Shown here: one piece after another, positions 37,343 through 46,635 of the stretch
How the letters are laid out: each line of letters opens with the position of its first letter
Numbering within the stretch: position 1 is the stretch's first letter
Source of the DNA: a candidate division KSB1 bacterium
GTDB lineage: Bacteria; Zhuqueibacterota; Zhuqueibacteria; Zhuqueibacterales; Zhuqueibacteraceae
Direction: 5' to 3'
Length of the DNA stretch: 64,000 bases
NCBI GenBank assembly: GCA_034506255.1
Contig: JAPDPX010000008.1
Location: forward strand, 124,001-188,000
Notes under the pieces: model-generated
Database searches by the model: none
The model's input: the letters and a program-made list of their open reading frames with translations, nothing else
What the model was told of the DNA's origin: nothing
Program-made: the position numbers and the translations under genes

Positions 37343-38374
37343 ATGAAGCAATTCATTGTTTCATCATCCGTATTGGCATTGCTGATGAGTTTCTCTTCAG
37401 CCTTCGCCCAAGGCGAAACCGATGTCTCCAAAGTCGGCATCACCGCGGCGCCATTTCTGACCATCGGCGTGGGGGCGCGCGCTGTTGGCATGGGTGGCGC
37501 CTTTGTTGCCACCGCGAGTGATGCCAGTGCGTTGTACTGGAATCCCGCCGGATTGGCACGGCTCGAGCACACGGAACTGCTGCTCGTGCATACGCGCTGG
37601 CTTGCCGATACCGATTTCGATTTCGCCGGCGTGGTGTTGCCGCTCGGCGAATTCGGCACGCTCGGCGGCAGCCTTACGGCGCTGACCATGGGGGACATGG
37701 CGGTGCGCACCATCGAGCGGCCGGAAGGGACGGGCGAGCGGTTTTCCGCCGCCGATCTGGCACTTGCTCTCAGCTACAGCCGGCGCCTCACCGACCGCTT
37801 CACCATCGGCTTCACTGCAAAATACATCAATCAGCGCATCTGGCACGAGAGCGCCTCCGGGTTCGCGCTGGATTTGGGCACGCTTTTCGTCACCGGCTTT
37901 CGCGGCTTGCGCCTGGGCGCCACCCTGTCCAATTTTGGCAGCGACATGCGCATGAACGGCAAGGATTTGCTGGTCTTTCATGATCTGGATCCCGCCATCA
38001 GCGGCAACAATGAGCGCATTCCCTCCCACATTGAAACACAAAGCTGGGCGTTGCCATTGACTTTTCAATTCGGCGTGGCGATGGAACTCCTGAGGAACGA
38101 GCAACATCGTCTGACCCTAGCCGGCGATGCGCTGCACCCGAGCGACAACACCGAGAGCGTCAACCTTGGCGGCGAATATGCCTGGCAGGAAAAGTTCTTT
38201 CTGCGCGGCGGCTACCGCGACCTCTTCCTGCGCGACGGCGAACAAACCTTCACAATCGGCGGCGGCGCGGCGGTGCGCTTTCTCGGCAATGTGCGCTGGA
38301 AATTCGATTACGCCTACGCCGACTTCGGTCGATTGGAGAACGAACAACGCTTTTCCGTGGCCGTGGAGTTTTGA
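37343..38374 (+). CDS. PorV/PorQ-family outer-membrane barrel
   Basis: A 343-residue barrel of the PorV/UPF0164 family (FadL-like fold). It has a signal peptide (MKQFIVSSSVLALLMSFSSAFAQ), the hallmark ITAAPFLTIGVGARAVGMGGAF, ASDASALYWNPAGLARL, and a C-terminal strand RFSVAVEF. In type IX secretion PorV escorts cargo bearing C-terminal signals from the translocon to the cell-surface attachment complex. A cluster-specific PorV next to several proteins with sorting domains is therefore functionally coherent. The ATG at 37343-37345 is preferred to a TTG seven codons upstream because it opens a standard signal peptide. The next gene starts with a one-base gap (TGA then ATG), implying translational coupling. 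Confidence 0.85.
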   Translation: MKQFIVSSSVLALLMSFSSAFAQGETDVSKVGITAAPFLTIGVGARAVGMGGAFVATASDASALYWNPAGLARLEHTELLLVHTRWLADTDFDFAGVVLPLGEFGTLGGSLTALTMGDMAVRTIERPEGTGERFSAADLALALSYSRRLTDRFTIGFTAKYINQRIWHESASGFALDLGTLFVTGFRGLRLGATLSNFGSDMRMNGKDLLVFHDLDPAISGNNERIPSHIETQSWALPLTFQFGVAMELLRNEQHRLTLAGDALHPSDNTESVNLGGEYAWQEKFFLRGGYRDLFLRDGEQTFTIGGGAAVRFLGNVRWKFDYAYADFGRLENEQRFSVAVEF

Positions 38375-40084
38375 ATGAAAAAAGGGTGCCCCCCTGCACG
38401 CTGCCACAGACCGTTTGTGCGAAACAGGACCATCGCGATGAACATGACAATCTCCGGCCCAGGGAGGCGCAGCCGCCTGATTTTTGCCATTTGCTGCAAG
38501 TCCCTCCTGCTTGTTGCCGGCACCGCCACGGGTGGCTGGGCGGCATCTGGTGACGTCAGCAAAGACGGCCGCTCGCAACATGCCGCGCTGCTGCCCGCCG
38601 GCAGCGACACCGTCGTCGTGGCGCGCATCGGCAATCTTCCGCTCACCGCCGAAGAATTTCTGTTGAGCTTTGCCTTCGGCCCGGCGTTCGTCAAGCGGCA
38701 TGACAATCCCCGCGAGCACCATCTCGAGTTGATGGTCAATGAAAAACTGGTGGCGCTCGCCGGCTATGCCCGCGGCCTGGCAGATGATCCGGAAGTCGTG
38801 AGCAGGCTGCATGAAATCGAAGGTGATCTGGCCACCGAAGAGCTGTATCGCGATGACATTCTGAGTCAAATTGTCGTTGAACAGGAGGAGCTGGCAGCGG
38901 CCATCAAAAAAGAACGCTTGCATCTTGAACTGCAGTGGCTGTTCGCACCGAATCGTACGGCGCTCGCCGACCAGCTCGACCAGCTCTCGCAGGGCGTGCC
39001 GTTTGACACGCTTTTTCACCGCCAGCTCAACGACTCGGTGCTCATTGCAAACCGTTCTCTCGCAACCACCCGCTTTCGCCTGGAGGCTTCGAATCCCGAA
39101 ATGGCAAGTGTCGTGGACACGCTCCCGCCTGGCAGGCCGTCAGCGCCAATCGCAGCTCCGGATGGATTCTATCTCGTGCGGCTCACCAGCGTCTGGACGA
39201 ATCCGATCCTGACGCAAACGGAGCAGGCCGGGCTGCAACAAGCTGTGCAGCGTGTGCTGCGCCGGCGCCGGGCGGAGGCACTGTCGGAGCGCTACATCAA
39301 CGACCTGATGCGACAGCAAAATCCCGTCATTGACCGGCAAACGTTCAACCTCCTGCGCGCCCTTCTCGGCAAAACCGTGCTGCCACCGGAAAAATACCAC
39401 GCCTGGAATCTGAGAGGGAAATTGCTGTCGGAAGCCGGGGCTCTTGATTCACTCGTGATCGACCGTTATCATGGTCAAAGCCTGGTGCGGCTGCGGGACG
39501 ATGATTTGCTGCTGGGCGAGTTTTGGACCTGGTATCAAAACCGCCGCCCGTACCTGCGCTGCGAGACGGATTCGCCGCAGCGTTTCTTCGTGTCGCTCAA
39601 GCAAATGGTCTGGCGCAGCGTGCGGGACAAATTGCTCATCGACCGGGCACGGCAAAGAGGATTGCAGTTCCGGCCCGCGGTTCGCAAACAGAAACAATGG
39701 TGGGAGCACAAGCTGGTTTATGCCAAAATGAAGCAGGAAATGCTCGCGACCGTCCACCTCACGGATGAACAAATAAAAGAGTTTTACCGGCAAAACCCCG
39801 GCCGCTATCGCGAGCAAAAGGGGCAAATTCCGCCTTATGAGAAAGTGGCGGAAAAAGTGCGCCAGGATTGCTACGCGGCGGAATGTGCGAAAACCCTGTT
39901 GCGCACGCTCGAGATTTTGCGAACGCAATACCCGGTGCAGGTCAATCGCGCCGCGCTGGAGGCCCTGCCCGATGGTGCCGCGCCGGACCCCCGAGCCTTT
40001 GACCTGATCACTGCGAAGACGGGCGGCATCTTTCCCCGTCCCGCGATCCCCACGATCGATTTCGACTGGAAGCCCCGGCCATGA
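38375..40084 (+). CDS. SurA-like periplasmic chaperone lacking a clear rotamase domain
   Basis: A 569-residue exported protein. After the signal region (hydrophobic LIFAICCKSLLLVAGTATGGWA, about 35-56) it shows SurA_N-type helices (VVVARIGNLPLTAEEFLLSF; KLVALAGYARGLADDPEV) and a central region with the spacing of PPIC proteins but without the usual parvulin core motifs. Its helical C-terminal stretch contains LTDEQIKEFYRQNPGRYREQ. It would act as a chaperone for cluster barrels or cargo. The start overlaps the coupling to the upstream PorV gene (GGAG then TGAATG). A second ATG at 38438 gives a more normal signal peptide and is a serious alternative. Confidence 0.65.
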   Translation: MKKGCPPARCHRPFVRNRTIAMNMTISGPGRRSRLIFAICCKSLLLVAGTATGGWAASGDVSKDGRSQHAALLPAGSDTVVVARIGNLPLTAEEFLLSFAFGPAFVKRHDNPREHHLELMVNEKLVALAGYARGLADDPEVVSRLHEIEGDLATEELYRDDILSQIVVEQEELAAAIKKERLHLELQWLFAPNRTALADQLDQLSQGVPFDTLFHRQLNDSVLIANRSLATTRFRLEASNPEMASVVDTLPPGRPSAPIAAPDGFYLVRLTSVWTNPILTQTEQAGLQQAVQRVLRRRRAEALSERYINDLMRQQNPVIDRQTFNLLRALLGKTVLPPEKYHAWNLRGKLLSEAGALDSLVIDRYHGQSLVRLRDDDLLLGEFWTWYQNRRPYLRCETDSPQRFFVSLKQMVWRSVRDKLLIDRARQRGLQFRPAVRKQKQWWEHKLVYAKMKQEMLATVHLTDEQIKEFYRQNPGRYREQKGQIPPYEKVAEKVRQDCYAAECAKTLLRTLEILRTQYPVQVNRAALEALPDGAAPDPRAFDLITAKTGGIFPRPAIPTIDFDWKPRP

Positions 40085-40112
40085 AGACCCGCATCGGGCT
40101 TGTGATGGAAAA

Positions 40113-43100
40113 ATGAACGGCACAAAAAAGCACAGACCGGTGGCGGCGGGATCGCTCACCAGCCTGGTTTTCAAGGCAACGGTCATCAGTCCAAGCGCAT
40201 TCGGTGCCATGGCGGTGGTTCTGTTGGCCGCCACGCTCTCCGCGCAGCAAATCACCGTCAATCGTATCGAGATGATGCCGAATTTGCCGGCACCGTATGA
40301 AATGCGTGATTGGAAACAGGTGGCACTCGGCTATGATTCACTGGTCTTCAATTTTGACCTCAGCGGCCAGTTTTTGCCGCTCATTTGGTGGCAGCACAAC
40401 ACCGTGAATTATCCCAACCACGCCAGTTTTGGATTGCACACGGTGGTGGGCACGACAGCCCCCCGGTCCGCCGAGGCGATCAACGTATTGCCGGCCGTCA
40501 TCAGTGCCAGCCTGGTGGGCGTTGACAAGAGCAGGCAGAACGGCCAAAATTGGGTGCTGATGTGCGAAGAGTTTTTCAACCGCCGGCCGGAGGAAAATGT
40601 ATATCTCAATCATCCGGTGGCACAAAGTGGCGATGATTGGTGGTACGCCACCATGCCCAATGTTTTTTTCTATCAGCTTTATGATTTGTACCCCAACACC
40701 GGTGATTTTGCCTTTCAGTTCATCTCGGTTGCCACACAATGGTTGACTGCCGTTGAAAAAATGGGCGGCAGCGCCACGCCGTGGCGGGTGCCCTACATGA
40801 ACTATCGGGGCTGGTCGCTCGCCACCATGACGCCCCACACCGCGGGGGTTGCGCAGCCGGAGGCTGCCGGCGCCATCGCTTGGCTGTTGTACAATGCTTA
40901 TGTCGAAACAAAAAATGAGCGCTATCGCCTCGGCGCCGAATGGGCTATGGAGTTTTTGAACAACTGGCAGACGAATCCCTCTTATGAGTTGCAACTGCCC
41001 TACGGGAGCTATACCGCGGCGCGCATGAATGCCGAACTCGGAACAACCTATGACGTCGTTAAAATGTTCAACTGGTGTTTCGACGTCGGCCCGCTGCGGC
41101 AATGGGGTGCCATCGTGGAAAACTGGGGCGGTTATGACTGTCACGGCTTGATCGGGGAAGCGGGCAGCAACGGCTATGCATTCGTGATGAATACCTTCGA
41201 ACACATCGGCGCGCTGGTGCCGCTGGTGCGTTATGATGACCGCTTTGCCCGCGCCCTCGGCAAGTGGGTGCTGAATGCTGCCCATGCCGCACGCTTGTTT
41301 TATCCGAAGTATCTGCCCAATCAAAATCAGGACAGTGAAGAGTGGTCGCAGCAATATGATCCCCGCTCCCTTGTCGCACACGAAGCGCTGCGTGAATTCG
41401 CGTTTGGCGCCAGCCCGTATGCCACCGGTGACGCCCTCAGCGGCGGCTGGGGCAGGACGAATTTGGCACTGTATGGATCATCACACGTGGGCATCCTCGG
41501 CGGCATCATCGCCCCCACCAATGTCGAAATGATTCTGCAGTTGGATGTTTTGAAAACCGACTACTTTCATGACCGGGCCTATCCGACATTTCTTTACTTC
41601 AACCCCCATGATGTCGGGAAGACGGTTGCGCTCGATGTGGGCAGCGGCCGGCATGATCTGTACGATGCGGTCGGCAATAATTTCCTGCAGACCAATGTGA
41701 GTGGCAAGACCGCCTTTGCGATTCCCGCAAATACCGCGGTCTTGCTGGTGATCGTTCCCGCCGGCGGCACCGTCACCTATGAGCTCGACAAAATGTTGAT
41801 CGACGGCGTCGTGGTCGACTACCGTGCCGGTCAAACGGTGTCGAACTATCCTCCCCGCATCAAAAGCCTGGCAGCCCAAAAAACGACGCTGCTCATCGGT
41901 GAAAGCACGGCGATTTATTGCACGGGGACAGATCGCGACGGCGGGGAATTATCTCACCTCTGGAAAATGACGGGCGGGACGATCTCCGGCAGCGGCGCAC
42001 AGATCACCTGGACGGCGCCCGACTCGGCGCGGAATTATATCATTCGATGCCTGGTGGACGATGGCCGCGGCGGCCGGGATTCGGCAAGCGTATCGCTCGA
42101 AGTTGTTGCCTCGATCAATCACGCGCCGGAAATTTCCGCGCTTGCCGCGCGTCCCGGGAAAATCGACCTGGGAGCCGCCGCCGAAGTGACCTGCATTGCG
42201 CAGGACCCCGATGGCGATACCTTGTCCTTTTTCTGGCGCGCGATAGACGGCACATTGACCGGCAGCGGCCCGGCCGTCACATGGACCGCGCCGATGCGCG
42301 AAGGCGATTATTTCATCGTATGCAGGATCAACGACGGCCGCGGCGGGGAGGCCGCGGACAGCATCGCTGTGCGCGTTCGCGACTTCTCACAAGCGCAGAC
42401 CGGCAGGCTGGTGGCCTATTACCCGTTCAACGGCAATGCCAATGACGAAAGCGGAAACGGGCATCACGGCACGGTGTTTGACGCAAGATTGGTCGCCGAT
42501 CGCCTCGGTCAGCCTGATCGCGCCTACGCCTTCGACGGTGTCGATGACAATATTCGAATTCCCAACCACCCCGGCCTCAATTTCCAACAGGCGATCACCG
42601 TCAGTTTCTGGATGAAGATCGGGCAATTCTATGCGCGCGAAGCTTACCCCCTCTCGCATGGCAATTGGGAAAACCGCTGGAAAATTTCGCTCACGAATGG
42701 CGGCGTCCGATGGACCGTCAAAACCGATCATCCCGTCAATGCCGGCATCAAAGACCTGGATTCGAAAACCAAATTCGTCGTGGATAAATGGTATCATCTC
42801 ACCGCACTTTTCAGCGGCAGGGATTTTGAAATTTATGTGAATGGCGAGCTCGATGCCCTCACCTCCTGGGCTGGCGCCATTTTGCCGACCACAATTGACT
42901 TGATGGTCGGGCAGGTTCTCCCCGGCAACCGGAGTTATAATTTCAACGGCGTGATCGATGACATTCGCATCTATAATTACGCGCTCTCCGTGGCGCAGAT
43001 CCAGGCATTGCATGACGCCGGCACCGCCGTGGGCAGCCGCTCGCAGGATGGTGGGCGCGGGGAAAATGCCCTGCTGCAAAACTACCCCAACCCATTCAAT

Positions 43101-43337
43101 GCGCAAACCATTCTGCGCTATCGACTGCGTGACGCCGGGCAGGTGATCATCAAAATCTATGACCTGCTCGGACAGCAAGTGCGCGTGCTCGAAGAGCGGC
43201 AAAAAGCGGCGGGTGGGCACGAGATTGCGTGGGACGGGAAAAATGACCGGGGCTGCCCCCTCCCCGCCGGCGTCTACGTGTCCGAGATGACGGCGGGGAA
43301 GTTTGTGGAGAGACGCAAACTGTTGCTGTTGAAATGA
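40113..43337 (+). CDS. Multidomain exported six-hairpin-like enzyme with Ig, LamG and sorting domains
   Basis: A 1074-residue secreted protein. Residues about 50-560 form a helix-rich domain with many aromatic and acidic residues, such as MCEEFFNRRPEENVYLNHPV, EAAGAIAWLLYNAYVETKNE and WGGYDCHGLIGEAGSNGYAF, like (alpha/alpha)6-barrel glycosidases or lyases; the family is not recognised. Two PKD/Ig-like domains follow (about 579-668 and 669-762, each with the LxWKMTGG/FWRAIDGT-type core and VDDGRGGRD or INDGRGGEA). Then come a LamG/ConA-like domain (about 763-975, GRLVAYYPFNGNANDESGNG, DGVDDNIRIPN) and a sorting domain (LLQNYPNPFNAQTI, about 984). Placement between receptor and ABC genes suggests extracellular attack on the polysaccharide. 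Catalytic residues cannot be named. Confidence 0.75.
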   Translation: MNGTKKHRPVAAGSLTSLVFKATVISPSAFGAMAVVLLAATLSAQQITVNRIEMMPNLPAPYEMRDWKQVALGYDSLVFNFDLSGQFLPLIWWQHNTVNYPNHASFGLHTVVGTTAPRSAEAINVLPAVISASLVGVDKSRQNGQNWVLMCEEFFNRRPEENVYLNHPVAQSGDDWWYATMPNVFFYQLYDLYPNTGDFAFQFISVATQWLTAVEKMGGSATPWRVPYMNYRGWSLATMTPHTAGVAQPEAAGAIAWLLYNAYVETKNERYRLGAEWAMEFLNNWQTNPSYELQLPYGSYTAARMNAELGTTYDVVKMFNWCFDVGPLRQWGAIVENWGGYDCHGLIGEAGSNGYAFVMNTFEHIGALVPLVRYDDRFARALGKWVLNAAHAARLFYPKYLPNQNQDSEEWSQQYDPRSLVAHEALREFAFGASPYATGDALSGGWGRTNLALYGSSHVGILGGIIAPTNVEMILQLDVLKTDYFHDRAYPTFLYFNPHDVGKTVALDVGSGRHDLYDAVGNNFLQTNVSGKTAFAIPANTAVLLVIVPAGGTVTYELDKMLIDGVVVDYRAGQTVSNYPPRIKSLAAQKTTLLIGESTAIYCTGTDRDGGELSHLWKMTGGTISGSGAQITWTAPDSARNYIIRCLVDDGRGGRDSASVSLEVVASINHAPEISALAARPGKIDLGAAAEVTCIAQDPDGDTLSFFWRAIDGTLTGSGPAVTWTAPMREGDYFIVCRINDGRGGEAADSIAVRVRDFSQAQTGRLVAYYPFNGNANDESGNGHHGTVFDARLVADRLGQPDRAYAFDGVDDNIRIPNHPGLNFQQAITVSFWMKIGQFYAREAYPLSHGNWENRWKISLTNGGVRWTVKTDHPVNAGIKDLDSKTKFVVDKWYHLTALFSGRDFEIYVNGELDALTSWAGAILPTTIDLMVGQVLPGNRSYNFNGVIDDIRIYNYALSVAQIQALHDAGTAVGSRSQDGGRGENALLQNYPNPFNAQTILRYRLRDAGQVIIKIYDLLGQQVRVLEERQKAAGGHEIAWDGKNDRGCPLPAGVYVSEMTAGKFVERRKLLLLK

Positions 43338-43502
43338 TCTTCGCTGCGCTTTTGGATGAATGTCGCGGCCCACGGGTGCGCTGCCTCATCGCAACGGGAT
43401 TCCGTGGGCCGCAGTCCGCTTTGCGCGCGGCATTCCCTGCCGGGGCAGCGGCCGATACAACGAAAAAGCAACCGCATCACATTTAGCCGGCGCCCTTCGT
43501 TC

Positions 43503-44759
43503 ATGATCGTTCTCGGATTGCTCGCCCTGCTGTTTGCAGGCGGCTGCCGCAATGAGCCAGCCTCCAACCGTCCGGAGCTGCTCTATTGGTCCGCCAACAA
43601 TCCCTACGAGCAGGAGGTGGCGCGCGTGGTGGTGCAGGAATGGAACGCATTGCATCCCGCGCTGCGCGTGCATCATCAACCGATTCCGGAGGGCCAGTCC
43701 AGTGAGGAGGTGATTCTCGCCGCCATCGCCGGCCGCACCACGCCGGATATCTACTCCAATGCCTGGCCGGGTGACGTCGAGTTTTATGTCCGTGCCAAAG
43801 CACTCGTTGCACTCGATCAATTTCCGGATTGTGACAGTGTGCTCAATTCGCGTTGCACACCCGAGGTGGTGGCACAATCGCGCGCGCGTGACGGCAGACT
43901 CTACCAGATGCCGTGGAAAACCAATCCCATCATGATGATGTACAACCCCGGGTTGTTTCGGCAAATCGGCTTTGACCGGCCGCCCGCCACCTATTCCGGG
44001 TATCTTGCCGCCGCCGCGAAGCTGCACGACAGTCTCTCATGCTGGATCGGCATGAGTGACATCCGGGTCCTGTGGTGGCAGCGCTTTTTTGATTTTTATC
44101 CCTTGTATCTTGCCGCCAGTGGTGGCAGGACTCTGGTCTCCGGTGACAGCGTGCTGTTTGAAAATGCCGGCGCCATTGCCGCGATGAGTTTTTTGCAAAC
44201 CCTGTTTCGCCGGGGCTATTTTCCCCGGCAAAAGATGTCCGCCACTGGTGATTTCTTTCTTCGGGGAAGGGTGGCGACGCGCTTCACCGGACCGTGGGAA
44301 ATCAGCCATGCGGAAAAATACAAACCGGCGGGTTTCGAGTATGATTTCGCGCCCATACCGGTGCCGGACGGTCACCGCGGGCCGGTTTATACCTTCGGCG
44401 ATTTGAAGAACATCGTCATCTTCTCCACCTGCCGGCGGCCGCGCGCGGCATGGGAATTTGTCAAGTTCATGGTGTCGCGCCGCAATGATTTGCGCCTGCT
44501 GGAAACCGCCAGCCAGTTGCCCCTGCGCAAAAACATGCTCAACGATGCGCTGTTTGCCGGTTATTTCGCCGCTAACCCGCGCATGATTGCCTTTGCGCAA
44601 CAGGCCGAATACGTGCGCGGTGTCGACCAATCGCCGGGGATGAAGGAAGTCTTCGATGCGATATCGCAGGAATACGAGGCGGCTGTCGTGTACGCCGCCA
44701 AATCGCCGGCAGCGGCGGTGCGCGATGCCGCAAAACGGGTGCGGTTGATTTTGGAATGA
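43503..44759 (+). CDS. ABC sugar transporter substrate-binding lipoprotein
   Basis: A 418-residue solute-binding protein of the MalE/UgpB type (SBP_bac_1). The signal peptide IVLGLLALLFAGGC ends in a lipobox, so it is membrane-anchored. Fold-typical segments are NPYEQEVARVVVQEWNALHP, GRTTPDIYSNAWPGDVEFYV, LYQMPWKTNPIMMMYNPGLF and the late FTGPWEISHAEKY. It would deliver oligosaccharides to the two permeases that follow within about 10 and 100 bases. The ATG at 43503 is chosen because it directly starts the lipoprotein signal; the frame is open to 43356 upstream. No Shine-Dalgarno is obvious, so translation may depend on coupling. Confidence 0.9.
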   Translation: MIVLGLLALLFAGGCRNEPASNRPELLYWSANNPYEQEVARVVVQEWNALHPALRVHHQPIPEGQSSEEVILAAIAGRTTPDIYSNAWPGDVEFYVRAKALVALDQFPDCDSVLNSRCTPEVVAQSRARDGRLYQMPWKTNPIMMMYNPGLFRQIGFDRPPATYSGYLAAAAKLHDSLSCWIGMSDIRVLWWQRFFDFYPLYLAASGGRTLVSGDSVLFENAGAIAAMSFLQTLFRRGYFPRQKMSATGDFFLRGRVATRFTGPWEISHAEKYKPAGFEYDFAPIPVPDGHRGPVYTFGDLKNIVIFSTCRRPRAAWEFVKFMVSRRNDLRLLETASQLPLRKNMLNDALFAGYFAANPRMIAFAQQAEYVRGVDQSPGMKEVFDAISQEYEAAVVYAAKSPAAAVRDAAKRVRLILE

Positions 44760-44768
44760 GGTTCGCAA

Positions 44769-45716
44769 ATGCCCTGGCGGGGCCACATGCTTTGTCGGCT
44801 GCGCCATCCCCCAATTTCTCAGGAGCAGCGGCGCCTGCAGACGCGTCTGCAAACAGCAACCATGCACTCTCGCAATTACATCGGTTATTTGTTTGTCACC
44901 CCCTACGCCCTGCATTTCGCCATTTTCATCGGCTTCCCCCTGGTGTTCTCGCTGGTGCTGCTCTTTCACCGTTGGGACATCATCGCACCGATGGTGTGGG
45001 TGGGAGGGGACAATTTTGCCAGACTCGTGCACGACCATCTGTTCTGGCAGGCAATGTTGAACACCGCCAGTTTTCTGCTGCTGCACATTCCGCTGCAAAT
45101 CGTCGTGGCACTGTTTCTCGCCCTGCAATTGAATCAGCGTTTCAAGCTCAGGGGATTCTTCCGTGCCGCTTTTTTTCTGCCGGTGGTGGTGAGCGGCGTG
45201 GTTGTCGCAATTCTGTGGGATCAGCTTTACGCGCAGGACTCCGGTGTCCTCAACGCCCTGCTCGCACAAATCGGGCTGCCCAAAGTCGGCTGGCTGACCG
45301 ACCCGAACCTGGCCATGCCCGCGATTGCCCTCATGGCCACGTGGAAGAACGTCGGTCTTTACATCGTGCTTTTTCTGGTTGGCCTGCAAAGCGTGCCGCC
45401 GCAACTGTACGAAGCCGCCGAACTTGACGGCGCCGGCGCCTGGCAGAAATTCCGGCGTGTCACCCTGCCTCTGCTGAATCCCACGATCTTCATGATCGTC
45501 ATTCTCTCCACCATTGGCGGCTTTTCCCTCTTCATCGAGCCCTACGTCATGACCGGCGGCGGACCGATGAACCGCACGCTGTCGGCGATGCTTTACATCT
45601 ACAAACAAGGCTTCTTTTTTTATCACATGGGCTATGCCGCCACGCTGGGGTTCGCGTTTGCGATGATTGTGCTGATGGTGGTGCTGCTGCAGCAACGGCT
45701 GGTTGAGCGGGAATGA
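44769..45716 (+). CDS. ABC sugar permease, MalF/UgpA-type
   Basis: Inner-membrane permease (up to 315 residues) with six membrane helices and the EAA loop EAAELDGAGAWQKFRRVTLPLLNP near residue 217, which contacts the ATPase. Other family segments are GYLFVTPYALHFAIFIGFPL and a GGPMNRTLSAMLYIYKQGF stretch. The ATG at 44769 is preceded by GAGG at seven bases, but a start at 44862 (MHSRNYIGYLF) would give the more typical N-terminus; I cannot decide. It forms a pair with the following permease. No ATPase gene is present, so a shared MsmK-type ATPase elsewhere must energise the complex. Confidence 0.92.
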   Translation: MPWRGHMLCRLRHPPISQEQRRLQTRLQTATMHSRNYIGYLFVTPYALHFAIFIGFPLVFSLVLLFHRWDIIAPMVWVGGDNFARLVHDHLFWQAMLNTASFLLLHIPLQIVVALFLALQLNQRFKLRGFFRAAFFLPVVVSGVVVAILWDQLYAQDSGVLNALLAQIGLPKVGWLTDPNLAMPAIALMATWKNVGLYIVLFLVGLQSVPPQLYEAAELDGAGAWQKFRRVTLPLLNPTIFMIVILSTIGGFSLFIEPYVMTGGGPMNRTLSAMLYIYKQGFFFYHMGYAATLGFAFAMIVLMVVLLQQRLVERE

Positions 45717-45819
45717 AACCCACAACGCATGGAGCAAAACAACGGTCAAAGGCGGCCGGCGGTTTTTCCATCCGTGACCGCTTTGATCCGCTGGAATCAT
45801 TTACCGGAAAGACAGCGCG

Positions 45820-46629
45820 ATGCACAAAATCCTGCGGTACTTTGTCCTGAGTCTCGCCGCCCTGGTTTTCATCTATCCCTTTTTGTGGATGCTCTCCGCC
45901 ACGCTGCGGCCGGAAAACGAGATCGGCGGGCTCACGCTGTTGCCGTCACAATGGACACTGGCGAACTACGCTGCAGTTTTCCAGAAAATCCCCCTGCTGC
46001 GCGCCCTTGCCAACAGCCTGTTGGTGTCGCTTGCGGTGGTGGCGAGCGTGCTGGTGTTCGGATCGATGACCGGCTTCGCACTTGCCCGCTTGCATTTTCG
46101 CGGCCGGAGCCTGATCTTTCTGCTGGTGTTGCTCACCATGATTTTGCCCGTGCAGTTGACCCTCATTCCGTTGTACATTCTCATGGTGAAGTTTGGCTGG
46201 CTGGATACTTACCTTGCACTCATCGTGCCGCATGGCATCAATGCCCTGGGCGTGTTGATGTTTCGCCAGGCCTTCAAAGCCATTCCCCAGGATGTGATCG
46301 ATGCGGCCCGCCTCGATGGTGCCGGCGAGTTCGGTATTCTCTTTCGCATCTTCTGGCCGCTCTCGCTGCCGACCCTGATCACGGTTGCCATCTTGACGTT
46401 CATGGGAATCTGGAACGAAGTGTTGTGGCCGATGTTGACGATTCGCAAGAGCGAGCTGATGGTCATGCCGCAGCTTGTGGCGTTGTTCGTTACGGGCGGC
46501 GCCGCCGAGAGCCAGCTCGGTGTGCAGTTGGCCGCGGCGACTCTGCTGGCTTTGCCGATCGTGATTGCATATGCGTTTTTTCAAAAGTATTTCATTGCAA
46601 GCCTGGCGGCCACGGGATTGAAGGAATAA
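45820..46629 (+). CDS. ABC sugar permease, MalG/UgpE-type
   Basis: A 269-residue inner-membrane permease with six helices. The opening ILRYFVLSLAALVFIYPFLWML, the EAA-loop DAARLDGAGEFGILFRIFWPLSLP (around residue 163) and the end FFQKYFIASLAATGLKE are standard for MalG-type subunits of CUT1 importers. GGAAAG lies before the ATG. It follows the MalF-type gene by about 100 bases and precedes the six-hairpin lipoprotein gene by six bases, so all are probably cotranscribed. CUT1 systems import di- to oligosaccharides; substrate here is inferred to be beta-mannosides from the neighbours. Confidence 0.93.
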   Translation: MHKILRYFVLSLAALVFIYPFLWMLSATLRPENEIGGLTLLPSQWTLANYAAVFQKIPLLRALANSLLVSLAVVASVLVFGSMTGFALARLHFRGRSLIFLLVLLTMILPVQLTLIPLYILMVKFGWLDTYLALIVPHGINALGVLMFRQAFKAIPQDVIDAARLDGAGEFGILFRIFWPLSLPTLITVAILTFMGIWNEVLWPMLTIRKSELMVMPQLVALFVTGGAAESQLGVQLAAATLLALPIVIAYAFFQKYFIASLAATGLKE

Positions 46630-46635
46630 CCCAAT

